The position numbers and the translations under genes were made by a program. A DNA stretch of 64,000 bases. Origin: Pseudomonas weihenstephanensis (GTDB lineage: Bacteria; Pseudomonadota; Gammaproteobacteria; Pseudomonadales; Pseudomonadaceae). The stretch lies in the NCBI RefSeq assembly GCF_001043055.1, contig NZ_JYLF01000011.1, forward strand, positions 62,001 through 126,000, written 5' to 3'. Under the pieces are notes generated by a model, which saw nothing but the letters and a program-made list of their open reading frames with translations, did not search any database and was not told where the DNA came from. How positions within the stretch are numbered: position 1 is the stretch's first letter; every line of letters begins with the position of its first letter. Shown here one piece after another: positions 51,723 to 60,465 of the stretch.

Positions 51723-52720
51723 ACACGCCTGCTGAACTGATCCTTGAAACCCCGGCCGAACACCCCTTTGCACAATTTGTACGCATTCTGGGTAAAGGCA
51801 AACGCGGCGCGCGCAACCTCACGCGCGAAGAAGCACGCGAAGCCATGGGTATGCTGCTTGACGAAAAAACCGAAGCCACGCAGTTAGGCGCCTTCCTGAT
51901 GCTGCTGCGGCATAAAGAAGAAAGCCCCGAAGAGCTGGCCGGTTTTGTTGAAGCGGTACGTGAACGTCTGGCAGCGCCCGCAATCAAGGTCGATATCGAC
52001 TGGCCCACGTACGCTGGCAAAAAACGCCATCTGCCCTGGTATTTGCTGGCGGCCAAATGCCTGGCGCAAAACGGCGTACGCATCCTGATGCATGGCGGTG
52101 GAGCCCATACCGCCGGGCGTCTTTACAGCGAGCAACTGCTTAACGAATTGGCCATCCCGTTGTGCCGCGATTGGCCCAGCGTCGAAGTCGCGCTGGATAA
52201 CGGCAACCTTGCCTTTATCCCTCTGCAAGACTGGGCCCCGCAATTGCAGCGCATGATCGATTTACGTAATACCTTGGGTCTGCGCTCCCCTGTCCACTCC
52301 CTGGCGCGCCTTCTCAATCCACTGGGCGCACGCTGCGCACTGCAAAGCATCTTCCACCCGGGCTACCAAGGCGTGCACCGAGAAGCCAGCAGCCTACTGG
52401 GCGATACGTGCATCGTGATCAAGGGTGACGGCGGTGAAATTGAAATCAACCCCGACACACTTAGCCACCTTTATGGCACAACCGCAGGGGTCAACTGGGA
52501 CGAAGAATGGCCCGCACTGTCCACTCAACGTCATGTAAAACCAGCAACGCTGGACACTGAACACCTTAAAGCGTTGTGGCGTGGCGACGTGGAAGACAGC
52601 TATCCACATTTGGCCTTGCTTTCCACCATGGCCCTGGCTTTACGCGGACTGGGCACGCCACGCGAGCACGCTTTTGAACGCGCCCGCCTTTATTGGGAAA
52701 ACCGTGACAAATCGATTTAA
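51719..52720 (+). CDS. ybiB: YbiB family protein (anthranilate-phosphoribosyltransferase-like fold)
   Basis: 333 residues of the TrpD2/YbiB family, which shares the anthranilate phosphoribosyltransferase fold but binds nucleic acid instead of making tryptophan. NLTREEAREAMGMLLDEKTEATQLGAFLMLLR is the N-terminal helical domain (core AREAMGMLLDE). ILMHGGGAHTAGR takes the place of the phosphate-binding loop. ATG 51719 overlaps the tusE stop. The tight coupling to tus genes is a hint to an RNA-linked role (inference). Confidence 0.9.
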   Translation: MNTPAELILETPAEHPFAQFVRILGKGKRGARNLTREEAREAMGMLLDEKTEATQLGAFLMLLRHKEESPEELAGFVEAVRERLAAPAIKVDIDWPTYAGKKRHLPWYLLAAKCLAQNGVRILMHGGGAHTAGRLYSEQLLNELAIPLCRDWPSVEVALDNGNLAFIPLQDWAPQLQRMIDLRNTLGLRSPVHSLARLLNPLGARCALQSIFHPGYQGVHREASSLLGDTCIVIKGDGGEIEINPDTLSHLYGTTAGVNWDEEWPALSTQRHVKPATLDTEHLKALWRGDVEDSYPHLALLSTMALALRGLGTPREHAFERARLYWENRDKSI

Positions 52721-52807
52721 CCGATGCTTAACGCCCAGCTTTTGCGCTATTTGTTCGAACTCCAGCCTCTAGACTGACCTCCAAAGCAAAACTGCCAGGA
52801 GCAACTC

Positions 52808-53806
52808 ATGGGCTTATTGATTGATGGACAGTGGCACGACCAGTGGTACAAGAGCAGCAAAGACGGCGCCTTCCAGCGTGAGCAGGCGCAACGTCGAAAC
52901 TGGATCACCCCTGACGGCTCGCCTGGCCCAACGGGGGTGGGTGGCTTTAACGCCGAGGCCGGGCGCTATCACTTATACGTGTCACTGGCCTGCCCATGGG
53001 CGCATCGCACCCTGATCACCCGCCAGCTCAAGGGCCTGGAATCACTCATTGGCATATCGGTGGTCAGTTGGTTGATGCTGGAAAATGGCTGGACCTTTGA
53101 CACATCTTTTGGCGCCAGCGGCGATCACTTGAACGCCCTTAGTGACTTGCATCAGCTGTATACACTCGACACCTCTGATTACAGCGGACGCGTGACAGTC
53201 CCCGTGCTGTGGGACACCCAGCAGCAATGCATCGTCAGCAACGAGTCTGCTGACATCATTCGAATGTTTAATAGCGCCTTTGATCCCCTCACCGCCAACA
53301 CACTGGATTTGTATCCCCAGTCCTTGGCCTTACAGGTGGACCACTGGAATCAAAGGATCTACCCGGCGCTTAACAACGGCGTTTATCGAGCAGGATTTGC
53401 GACCTCACAATCAGCCTATGAGCAGGCCTTCGACGACGTGTTTGCTGAACTTGAACACCTCGAAGCCCATCTTTCGAAACATCGCTACCTGGCGGGCGAA
53501 TACCTGACCGAAGCAGACATTCGGCTGTTCACAACCCTGATCCGCTTTGACGCGGTGTACCACGGCCACTTCAAGTGCAATGAGCAAAGGATTACGGACT
53601 ACTCAAACCTGTCCAATTGGCTACGCGAGCTGTATCAATGGCCCGGCGTTGCAAGCACCGTGGACTTCACCCATATCAAAAGCCATTACTACGCAAGTCA
53701 TCGCACCCTGAACCCCACAGGTATCATTCCCAAAGGCCCCGCCCTGCACCTGGCCGTCGAACACGATCGTAATCGCTTAAAAGGTCAGGGGATATTTACC
53801 AAGTGA
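52808..53806 (+). CDS. yqjG: Glutathionyl-hydroquinone reductase (Xi-class GST, YqjG-like)
   Basis: 332 residues. The GST active site is LACPWAHR near residues 61-68, where Cys is the nucleophile. VVSWLMLENGWTF and the C-terminal helical domain with VDFTHIKSHYYASHRTLNPTGIIP (core HIKSHYYASHRTLNP) identify the Xi class. Reduces glutathionyl-hydroquinones to hydroquinones in the cytoplasm. A Shine-Dalgarno CAGGAG lies before the ATG. Confidence 0.93.
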   Translation: MGLLIDGQWHDQWYKSSKDGAFQREQAQRRNWITPDGSPGPTGVGGFNAEAGRYHLYVSLACPWAHRTLITRQLKGLESLIGISVVSWLMLENGWTFDTSFGASGDHLNALSDLHQLYTLDTSDYSGRVTVPVLWDTQQQCIVSNESADIIRMFNSAFDPLTANTLDLYPQSLALQVDHWNQRIYPALNNGVYRAGFATSQSAYEQAFDDVFAELEHLEAHLSKHRYLAGEYLTEADIRLFTTLIRFDAVYHGHFKCNEQRITDYSNLSNWLRELYQWPGVASTVDFTHIKSHYYASHRTLNPTGIIPKGPALHLAVEHDRNRLKGQGIFTK

Positions 53807-53884
53807 CTCTTTACAGACACGTCAGCACTGGCGCTGCAAGTCGGGTGCCAGTAGCATCGCCAGCATTGATCAAGAGAACCCTCC

Positions 53885-54112
53885 ATGCTTATCCCTTACG
53901 AACAGCTTGAACCCGATACCCTGACCCGCCTTATCGAAGATTTTGTCAGTCGCGATGGCACCGATAATGGAGATGACACCCCCCAAGAGACACGCATTCT
54001 GCGAGTGCGCCAAGCACTGGGCAAAGGCCAGGCGGTGATTTTTTTTGATCTTGAAAGTCAGCAATGTCAATTGCTGCCCAAACATGCAGTGCCCAAAGAT
54101 TACTTTGATTAA
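53885..54112 (+). CDS. yheU: YheU family (UPF0270) protein
   Basis: 75 residues; MLIPYEQLEPDTLTRLIEDFVSRDGTDNG is the family signature (core PDTLTRLIEDFVSRDGTDNG). Unknown function; small cytoplasmic. Its stop overlaps the stop region of the opposing csrA gene by four bases, a tail-to-tail overlap. Confidence 0.92.
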   Translation: MLIPYEQLEPDTLTRLIEDFVSRDGTDNGDDTPQETRILRVRQALGKGQAVIFFDLESQQCQLLPKHAVPKDYFD

Positions 54113-54312
54113 CACTTGCCCAAAGGGCTGATCGGTAACCGCCCGCCTTGTTCTTTTCGGATGCGCTCATAAATTTCCGAACGATGAACACTGACTTCCT
54201 TGGGGGCCTCGATGCCTAGGCGTACATGGTTACCGTTAATCGCGATAATCCGCACAGTAATGTCTTGATTGATAGAAATGTATTCGCCGACGGCACGACT
54301 CAGAATCAGCAT
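54109..54312 (-). CDS. CsrA/RsmA family RNA-binding regulator
   Basis: 67 residues. LILSRAVGE replaces the usual LILTRRVGE, and residues 41-47 VHRSEI keep the RNA-binding Arg44; Leu4 is conserved. The C-terminal tail GGRLPISPLGKC is unlike that of the main RsmA/RsmE. Most fluorescent Pseudomonas carry several CsrA paralogues, and this diverged copy is probably an accessory one. It should bind GGA motifs in mRNA leaders and small RNAs. Preceded by TCTTGCAGGATTAGAGCC on the minus strand. Confidence 0.88.
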   Translation of the reverse strand: MLILSRAVGEYISINQDITVRIIAINGNHVRLGIEAPKEVSVHRSEIYERIRKEQGGRLPISPLGKC

Positions 54313-54485
54313 GGCTCTAATCCTGCAAGATAGGTGGCCACAAAGACTGCAACGCGCAATAACCTCCTTCAATCCCTACAATAAAAATCAGTAGCGACCT
54401 ACTAATAAAGCGCCTAATTCCTACAGCAAAAAACATCCTTGCCTACACATCGCAGCGATAAGTCACGTAACCCGACGAATTTAGC

Positions 54486-54818
54486 TCAAGAACTCGACAC
54501 TCGCGGCCCCAACAAAATGATGGTCGCCCCTATCACGCACAATCCAACACCCACCCAATCCGAGGCCAAAGGCCTGACTCTTTCCACGGCCGCCAGCCAG
54601 GCAATGGATGTGACGATATAGATTCCGCCGTACGCGGCATACGCCCGTCCTGCATAAACAGCTTCCACTTTGGTCAAGAGCAGCGCGAACAGGGTGAGAC
54701 TCAATACAGCCGGCACAATCCACCACGCACTCTTACCCTGCCTTAACCACATCCAAAACCCGTAACACCCGGCAATCTCAAACAGGGCAGCCAAAAAAAA
54801 CCAGACGTAATTGAGCAT
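54486..54818 (-). CDS. YnfA/UPF0060 small membrane protein
   Basis: 110 residues from ATG 54818 (MLNYVWFFLAALFEIAGCYG). Four helices, with WMWLRQGKSAWWIVPA and RAYAAYGGIYIVTSIAWL, the family signature (core YAAYGGIYI). Resembles SMR efflux proteins, but a transport substrate is not established. An upstream start would have no ribosome-binding site. Confidence 0.9.
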   Translation of the reverse strand: MLNYVWFFLAALFEIAGCYGFWMWLRQGKSAWWIVPAVLSLTLFALLLTKVEAVYAGRAYAAYGGIYIVTSIAWLAAVERVRPLASDWVGVGLCVIGATIILLGPRVSSS

Positions 54819-55023
54819 GATTAATCTCTGAGCATGAGCAAACGCGCACCCTACCTGCGGCTCTACCGACGGGCAATACCTGAGCGCGGCAATCAACTTA
54901 AATAAGTTTGAATTAATCCCCAGTCGCAGCAGTCGGACTTTATAAGCACTGCCTGGCCTTGTTTCTCAAGCAGCGCCCTGCACCCCTTGCTTGTTGCTTG
55001 ATCTCATTAATAAGGAATTCACC
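54819..55023. other. Intergenic region between divergent ynfA-like and DUF3309 genes
   Basis: 205 bases with promoters for both directions presumably; no recognisable operator. AAGGA at 55012-55016 is the DUF3309 ribosome-binding site. Confidence 0.4.
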
Positions 55024-55176
55024 ATGACCACCATCCTTCTCATCGTCCTGATTCTGCTGCTGGTCGGCGGGCTGCCTGTGTTTCCTCACTCTAAAAGCTG
55101 GGGTTACGGCCCCTCAGGGATTATTGGTGCCGTGCTGGTCGTACTCTTGATTCTCTTACTGCTTGGCAAGATCTAG
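55024..55176 (+). CDS. DUF3309 family small hydrophobic protein
   Basis: 50 residues: a first hydrophobic helix ILLIVLILLLVGGLPV, the family motif SKSWGYGPSG, and a second helix IGAVLVVLLILLLLGKI. Inner-membrane. These tiny proteins occur across proteobacteria, often stress-induced; role unknown. Good ribosome-binding site; followed by a strong terminator. Confidence 0.85.
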   Translation: MTTILLIVLILLLVGGLPVFPHSKSWGYGPSGIIGAVLVVLLILLLLGKI

Positions 55177-55200
55177 CCCTGTTGAAAGCCGGCTCGACGC

Positions 55201-55238
55201 GCAATAAAAAAGAGGCCCTAGGGCCTCTTTTTTATTGC
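55201..55238. terminator. Bidirectional terminator (perfect 38-base palindrome)
   Basis: The whole interval is a palindrome around CCCTAGGG with A and T runs at the two ends, so it terminates both the DUF3309 gene and the LTA-synthase-like gene coming from the right. Confidence 0.9.
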
Positions 55239-55246
55239 TTCATGAC

Positions 55247-57325
55247 TTACTTCGGATCTGCAACACCCGCCGTGTTATCGAGCAAACTTTTGGTCGCGGT
55301 CTGCAAGAATGACTCAAGTTTTTGTTTGAGCTCGGCTTCATCTGGCGAACCGGTCACGACCTTGGCTTCAGGCGTGGCGCCCAATGTGTACTGCCACACT
55401 TTGGCCGGCATCTCCTTGGGTTGAACCAGCAAGTGATCGCCGCTAATGATGGCCACCGTCTGATCGCTACCCGACGGTTTGATCACACCACTGCCTTTAT
55501 CGCCTTCAGGCAAGGTCAACAAGTCACGGCCCCAGCACTGTTGGCGGAACTCGCCACCCAGACGGCCCATGATGGTCGGCACGATGTCGACTTGAGTGCC
55601 CACGATGTCGCTGCGCGGACCAAATTTCTCCTGGATACCCGGGCCAATCAACAGCAACGGCACGTTGAAGCGGCCCAGGTCCATCTCTGAAATCTGCTGT
55701 TCGTTACCGAAACCGTGGTCACCCACAACGACAAACAGGGTTTCCTTGAAATACGGCTCCTTGCGGGCCTTCTCAAAGAACTGACCTAATGCCCAGTCCG
55801 AGTAACGCATGGCGGTCAAATGTTCATTCAGCGAACCACGGTCCGTCACCGGCTCAACCGGCAACGGTGTCGGCAACGCGTACGGCGTGTGGTTGGACAG
55901 CGTTTGCAGCAAGGCATAGAAAGGCTCTTTGCCTTCACGCTTTTTCAGCTCCTCAAGCCCGCGGTTAAACATGTCCTGATCGGACACGCCCCACGTAGGA
56001 TCGGAGAACACCGGATCAACGAAATCGTTACGACCTACGAAGGTCGTCATGCCCTGATTACTGAAGAAACCGGATTGGTTGTCCCACGCGAAATCACCGT
56101 TGTACACATACACGTCATCAAATTTGCGTGCGCTGAGCAACTCAGGCAAACCCGACAACTTGTGGCTGCCTTCCGGGGTCTGCATCAGGTATTCAAAGCC
56201 TGGCAAGTTCGGGAAGCACGCCATCGTGGCAAACATACCCTGATGGGTGTGGGTGCCATTGGAGAAGAAGCGATCGAACAACAGACCTTCTTTCGACAGT
56301 TGGTCGAAGTACGGGGTGATGTTGCCTGGACGGCCCAGCGCGCCAACCGAATGGCCAGCAAAACTTTCCATCAAGATGACCACAACGTTCTTGATCGGCA
56401 GCGTTTTTTCGGCCGGTGGCGTGGTGTCACGGCGTACAGGGGCGGTGTCCGGGTCGACCAGCTTGTCGTTATCGGTCAGCAACATTTTACGCACGGTGCT
56501 CACGGCAACCGGGTCTTCCAGGGTTGCTTTCCAGATATTGGTGCGCTCGTCAGAAAAGCGGCTTTTCGCAGCAGCGATCAACGAGAGCGAGCCATTGAGG
56601 CCCAACTGGTTAGCGAAGTTGGAATCAGTTGTGTAGGCATCGCCCCAACGCAGCGGAGGACCTTGGCGCAGAGTGCCGCGAGCCGCCACCACACACACCA
56701 GCAGCACCACGACGAAGACAGCAATGCGCGCATACCAGGGGGCCGCAGCGCGAATAGCGCCCGTACCCGCGGCCGGCAGTTGCGGACGTGTGACACGATC
56801 CGCAGCACGAAAGGCCAAATACAACACCACGGTGCCCACCGCCCACGCCAACAAGTAGCGCACCACAGGGAAGCCATACCAGAGCATGCTCATGACCGTT
56901 TTAGGGTCTTCTTTCACATACTGGAACACCAGACCGTTCAACCGTTGATGAAACTCACGGTAGAAGTCCATCTCCATCAGGCCCAAAAACAGTGCCAGGC
57001 TAGAGGCCGCGATCAACCAGAAGCGCATCACACCACGCTGGACCATCGCCTTGACGCTGAGCAAGGCCAGCAGCAGTGGAATGCTGAGATACACCACGAT
57101 GCGCAGGTCAAAGCGCAGGCCGTTCGCGAACGCTTCCAAAAAAGTCGACGCCGGGGTGTCGAGGATCATTTCCCGGTTGTAAACCAGCAATGCAACCCGA
57201 AGCAGGGTAAACATCACCATCATGACCAACGCGCACAACAGCGTAAAAGCCAGATGCGATTTAACGGTTGGTTGCAACACACGCGTTCCAGCGTGCTGTT
57301 GTCTTAGGGCGTCCGGGTTTGCCAT
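55247..57325 (-). CDS. LTA-synthase-like phosphoglycerol transferase / sulfatase family membrane protein
   Basis: 692 residues: five N-terminal membrane helices (to about 220) and a periplasmic alkaline-phosphatase-fold domain. NVVVILMESFAGHSVGALG holds the metal-binding Glu; the catalytic threonine is in SNGTHTHQGMF; FVVVGDHGFGN carries the Asp-His metal pair. In Gram-negatives such enzymes move phosphoglycerol or phosphoethanolamine onto periplasmic glucans or LPS (OpgB/MdoB-like). A long hydrophilic linker carrying DPDTAPVRRDTTPPAEK precedes the catalytic domain. Confidence 0.9.
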   Translation of the reverse strand: MANPDALRQQHAGTRVLQPTVKSHLAFTLLCALVMMVMFTLLRVALLVYNREMILDTPASTFLEAFANGLRFDLRIVVYLSIPLLLALLSVKAMVQRGVMRFWLIAASSLALFLGLMEMDFYREFHQRLNGLVFQYVKEDPKTVMSMLWYGFPVVRYLLAWAVGTVVLYLAFRAADRVTRPQLPAAGTGAIRAAAPWYARIAVFVVVLLVCVVAARGTLRQGPPLRWGDAYTTDSNFANQLGLNGSLSLIAAAKSRFSDERTNIWKATLEDPVAVSTVRKMLLTDNDKLVDPDTAPVRRDTTPPAEKTLPIKNVVVILMESFAGHSVGALGRPGNITPYFDQLSKEGLLFDRFFSNGTHTHQGMFATMACFPNLPGFEYLMQTPEGSHKLSGLPELLSARKFDDVYVYNGDFAWDNQSGFFSNQGMTTFVGRNDFVDPVFSDPTWGVSDQDMFNRGLEELKKREGKEPFYALLQTLSNHTPYALPTPLPVEPVTDRGSLNEHLTAMRYSDWALGQFFEKARKEPYFKETLFVVVGDHGFGNEQQISEMDLGRFNVPLLLIGPGIQEKFGPRSDIVGTQVDIVPTIMGRLGGEFRQQCWGRDLLTLPEGDKGSGVIKPSGSDQTVAIISGDHLLVQPKEMPAKVWQYTLGATPEAKVVTGSPDEAELKQKLESFLQTATKSLLDNTAGVADPK

Positions 57326-57617
57326 GTCGTTTTAGGACCCATTGGTTCAGTTGGTATGACGTGGATTGCGCATCGCCCCGCCTGGGCAACAACACCCTGA
57401 AGTACTGGCGTGGCGGGTCATGCACGGTGGGCAAATGTTGCACGATCATCGGTGGTTTTCCACTGATGGCGTGCTTTTATAACGTAGAACGCGACAGCCT
57501 CTGACTTGAAAGCCTCAACCCAGAGCCTTGTAGCCGTTATTGGTGCATAAAATGCGAGCGCGAATTCTCTTAAATGGAGCGTGAAAATTTCGTTCAAAGC
57601 ATAACTTGAAACAAAAC
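57326..57617. other. Intergenic region upstream of the LTA-synthase-like gene
   Basis: About 290 bases. No gene is visible on either strand. A TTAAAT and an AT-rich stretch at 57570-57600 could be promoter material for a leftward transcript, but nothing is conclusive. Confidence 0.4.
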
Positions 57618-57637
57618 AAAGGGCCTTTCGGCCCTTT
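57618..57637. terminator. Terminator of speE
   Basis: AAAGGGCC-TTTC-GGCCCTTT, 8-pair stem; on the minus strand it is followed by GTTTTGTTT, matching the end of the leftward speE transcript. Confidence 0.8.
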
Positions 57638-57653
57638 CCTATATCAGACGGTT

Positions 57654-58529
57654 TTAATCGTTGCTGGGCTTGTTCACGGCCTGCAACACGTATTGTGGCA
57701 ACGCGAAAGCACCGAGATGGATTTCAGGGTTGTAGTAGCGCGTCACAATACCGCTACCTGCAAACCGCTGACGCAGGGTATCCAGTGACACCTTACGGTA
57801 ATCGTTGTTGGTCGAGCCCCAAGCAAACGTCATCGCTCCGCCAATGTAAGTCGGCACGGCCGCCTGATAGAAATGCCAGTCTGCAAACAGGCTGCGCAGA
57901 CGACCCGCCGTGGTTTTGACTTCACCCAACTGCATGAACGGCGTGCCATTTTGCGTGACCAGAACCCCGCCTTCATTCAGGCACCGATGGCAGGCCTCAT
58001 AGAAGTTTTCCGAGAACAACACTTCACCCGGACCAATCGGGTCGGTGGAGTCGGAAATAATCACATCAAACTTTTCGTCGGTGGTGGCTACAAAACGCAT
58101 GCCATCGTCAATTACCAGGTTCAGGCGTGGATCGTCATAGGCGCCTTTGGAATGGTTGGGCAAAAACTGCTTGCACATGTCCACCACGGTTCCATCGATC
58201 TCGACCATGGTGATGTGCTCAATACCCCGGTGCTTGGTCACTTCGCGCAACATGCCGCCATCGCCGCCGCCAATGATCAGCACACGTTTGACCGTGCCGT
58301 GGGCCAGGATCGGCACATGGGTGAGCATTTCGTGGTAGATGAATTCATCGGCTTCGGTGGTCTGAATAACGCCATCGAGCGCCATGACGCGGCCCATCAC
58401 CGGATTTTCGAAAATCACCAGGTGCTGGTGATCGGTGCGCACTTCGTGCAGCAGCTTGTCCATGCGAAAGCGCTGGCCATAGCCTTCATACAACGTTTCT
58501 AGATAGTCGGTTTTAAGCGCTTCGGTCAT
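57654..58529 (-). CDS. speE: Spermidine synthase
   Basis: 291 residues from ATG 58529. YLETLYEGYGQRFRMDKLLHEVRTDHQHLVIFENPVMG is a SpeE start (core YGQRFRMDKLLHE); the cofactor motif VLIIGGGDGGMLREV and the active-site ISDSTDPIGPGEVLFS are intact. Transfers aminopropyl from decarboxylated SAM to putrescine, giving spermidine and methylthioadenosine. The methylthioadenosine salvage genes mtnBDC are 2-5 kb to the right. Confidence 0.95.
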   Translation of the reverse strand: MTEALKTDYLETLYEGYGQRFRMDKLLHEVRTDHQHLVIFENPVMGRVMALDGVIQTTEADEFIYHEMLTHVPILAHGTVKRVLIIGGGDGGMLREVTKHRGIEHITMVEIDGTVVDMCKQFLPNHSKGAYDDPRLNLVIDDGMRFVATTDEKFDVIISDSTDPIGPGEVLFSENFYEACHRCLNEGGVLVTQNGTPFMQLGEVKTTAGRLRSLFADWHFYQAAVPTYIGGAMTFAWGSTNNDYRKVSLDTLRQRFAGSGIVTRYYNPEIHLGAFALPQYVLQAVNKPSND

Positions 58530-58585
58530 GGGAAGTCCCCTTGAATGCTGGTGGCAACGGACGGTCACCCGCCCATGATCGACAG

Positions 58586-58619
58586 TTGAACGGTGTGCCG
58601 CGACGGCACACACGTTCAA
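58586..58619. other. Stem-loop in the leader of speE
   Basis: TTGAACG, GTGTGCCG, loop CGA, CGGCACAC, then CGTTCAA, with a single bulged A: fifteen pairs. It is 57 bases upstream of the speE start and after the PLDc_N-like gene, so it could be a terminator without T-run or a leader structure. Confidence 0.45.
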
Positions 58620-58731
58620 TTGCCCAAGAAAGGCGCGCATTCTACGTCGAGGAACATGACAGGTCGAACCTTGACGCTGACAAACTCAATGAGCTGCCAC
58701 GCTAGCAGGTGGCAGCCCACAGGCAAACGGG

Positions 58732-58923
58732 TCAGATTCTGACATTGCCCCTTGGCCCCGCGATGGCCCAGATCACCAGGCCCAACACCGGCAGGAAGAT
58801 GATGAGCAGTACCCAAAGGATTTTCATCCCGGTTTCGGCACCGCTTTTCAGCACGTTGATGATGGCCCAGATATCCAGAGCCAGAATGATCAGGCCAATC
58901 AGGCCGTTAAACGTGGAACCCAT
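58732..58923 (-). CDS. Small PLDc_N-domain membrane protein
   Basis: 63 residues with two hydrophobic segments and the phospholipase-D-nuclease N-terminal motif (LDIWAIINVLKSG ... KILWVLLIIFLPVLGLVIWAI). Relatives are common small inner-membrane proteins of unknown role. Co-directional with speE but separated by 200 bases. Confidence 0.85.
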   Translation of the reverse strand: MGSTFNGLIGLIILALDIWAIINVLKSGAETGMKILWVLLIIFLPVLGLVIWAIAGPRGNVRI

Positions 58924-59005
58924 GATGACACTCCTGAGTGAAGGGCTTGTTCACTTAGGATAGTCAGCCGTGGCCAGGGTTCCGTTATTTATTACAGGCC
59001 ATACT

Positions 59006-59536
59006 TCAAACGTGGACAGCCACTTTCAAGGCTTCCAGTGATGGCTCGGCGTGAATACCGACTTCACCACACAGTTCAAGCACGCGGGGTACGTCATTGC
59101 CATACACCAGCACCACCTGAATCTCGTCGTCCAGCGGCTGGCTGAGGTTCATCAGCACATAACCGCCATTGTCCTTGTTCATGCTGCCCATCTGGATTTG
59201 AATCCGGTTCAGGGCTGTCAGGGCTTCAGTTTTGGCCAATTGCTTGGGTTTGATGTTGAAAGCAACACCCGGACCAAACGAGGCGACAATCTGCTCAAAC
59301 AGATCCATGTACGTGTCGGCCTGAAACAAAACCGTTTCAGGCAGGCTGCCGATCACGACCCATTCACCCAACGAAATCGGGAACGTGTCGTCGTAGTTAA
59401 TATCTGGATTGGCCGCAAGAAAAGCGTCTGGATCAGCGTAAGCCTGGGCTGCCTCGTCCGCGATTTTAGTGATGTCGTTTTCGTCCATGCACCCAGAGCT
59501 GATTTTGCTGATGAGTTCTACGAGAGCGGTTTTCAT
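59006..59536 (-). CDS. Conserved protein of unknown function (Pseudomonas)
   Basis: 176 residues, acidic, no signal or membrane segment. Begins MKTALVELISKISSGCMDE; the middle (FPISLGEWVVIGSLPETVLFQADTYMDL; core ISLGEWVVIGSLPET) reads like a globular alpha/beta domain. I do not recognise the family with certainty. On the minus strand with the ankyrin gene 70 bases upstream; possibly one transcript. Confidence 0.75.
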   Translation of the reverse strand: MKTALVELISKISSGCMDENDITKIADEAAQAYADPDAFLAANPDINYDDTFPISLGEWVVIGSLPETVLFQADTYMDLFEQIVASFGPGVAFNIKPKQLAKTEALTALNRIQIQMGSMNKDNGGYVLMNLSQPLDDEIQVVLVYGNDVPRVLELCGEVGIHAEPSLEALKVAVHV

Positions 59537-59606
59537 GGGCGAGGCCTGTCACAGGTAAATTTGAGGGCGCGCAGGATATATCAAATGCGCCCCTCAAGGC
59601 AGGCTA

Positions 59607-60140
59607 TCAGCCCAACAGCTTCTCAAGTTGGGCTACTGTGTCGGTTGCGCCCATCGTTTTGGCGGCGTCCAGCGCAGTGATGCCATTGGCATCTTTGGCT
59701 TTGGGGTCTGCGCCTTTGCTGACCAGGTAATCAATGATCTCGGTGCGGTTAAACATGGCGGCCATCATCAACGCGGTGCGGCCATCGAACGATGCGCCTT
59801 CCACTTGCGCGCCGCCTTCAATGAGTGCTTTGACCACCGCCAGGTCACCTTTGAACGCAGCGCCAGCAATCGGACTTTGGCCGTTGTCGTTGCGCACCTC
59901 GGGATCAGCTTTGTGTTCAAACAAGACTTTCACCGCATCCACATGCCCGTGGTAGCTGGCCAGCATCAACAGCGTGTCGCCCTTGTGATTGCGCAAGTTC
60001 GCCGGCAGACCTTTGCTCAGCAAGGCGGCGAGCATCGCCGCATCGCCTTCGCGAGCCTTATTGAAAACCTGCTCGGCAAATTCAGCCGCTTCTTCCGGGG
60101 TCATCTGCCGGGGTGAGTCTGCGGGCTTGGTGTCGGACAT
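59607..60140 (-). CDS. Ankyrin-repeat protein
   Basis: 177 residues. A short N-terminal region (MTPEEAAEFAEQVFNKAREGD) is followed by four ankyrin repeats (NHKGDTLLMLASYHGHVDAV, NDNGQSPIAGAAFKGDLAVV, FDGRTALMMAAMFNRTEII, DANGITALDAAKTMGA). No signal peptide, so cytoplasmic. Scaffold-type protein; partner unknown. Confidence 0.9.
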   Translation of the reverse strand: MSDTKPADSPRQMTPEEAAEFAEQVFNKAREGDAAMLAALLSKGLPANLRNHKGDTLLMLASYHGHVDAVKVLFEHKADPEVRNDNGQSPIAGAAFKGDLAVVKALIEGGAQVEGASFDGRTALMMAAMFNRTEIIDYLVSKGADPKAKDANGITALDAAKTMGATDTVAQLEKLLG

Positions 60141-60301
60141 TTGAGGCTCCAGGTGCGCTACAAAAAGAACGTAGTTTCCTGAGACCGGCAGGGCGTGTCA
60201 TCCCTTTTTTATTGAAGATGGCCATAGCCGTCATTTATCAAGCCACTGGCGCGGCTTAGCGCAGCCTTAGCCCGCAAACCAGGCCCCGACGAATGGGCAA
60301 A

Positions 60302-60342
60302 ATGCAGGATGCACGATGGCCCTTCATGCAGAATGCACGATG
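60302..60342. repeat. Pair of near-identical 17-base direct repeats
   Basis: ATGCAGGATGCACGATG (60302-60318) and ATGCAGAATGCACGATG (60326-60342) differ at one base and are 24 bases apart, about 2.3 helical turns, 60-100 bases upstream of the sigma-54 candidate promoter: the usual place for an enhancer-binding protein. Confidence 0.5.
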
Positions 60343-60402
60343 ACTAACATTTTAAAAAATAATAACTTATTGTTTTATAAGGGTTTTTTAAAAAAACAAT
60401 AG

Positions 60403-60420
60403 TGGCACAATCACTGCAAT
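60403..60420 (+). promoter_or_regulatory. Candidate sigma-54 (-24/-12) promoter of the DUF3509 gene
   Basis: TGGCACAATCACTGCA has the invariant GG (60404-60405) and GC (60416-60417) with ten bases between, as required for RpoN; 46 bases before the gene start. An AT-rich stretch lies just upstream, which would suit IHF bending. Confidence 0.6.
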
Positions 60421-60465
60421 ACCTACTCCATGCAAGCCCTTCATGAGCTAATGGAGCTGAAAGAC

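Noticed and set aside
55820..57307. 495-codon plus-strand frame opposite the LTA-synthase-like gene
   Set aside because: Antisense shadow; the minus strand has the membrane helices and catalytic Thr of the family.
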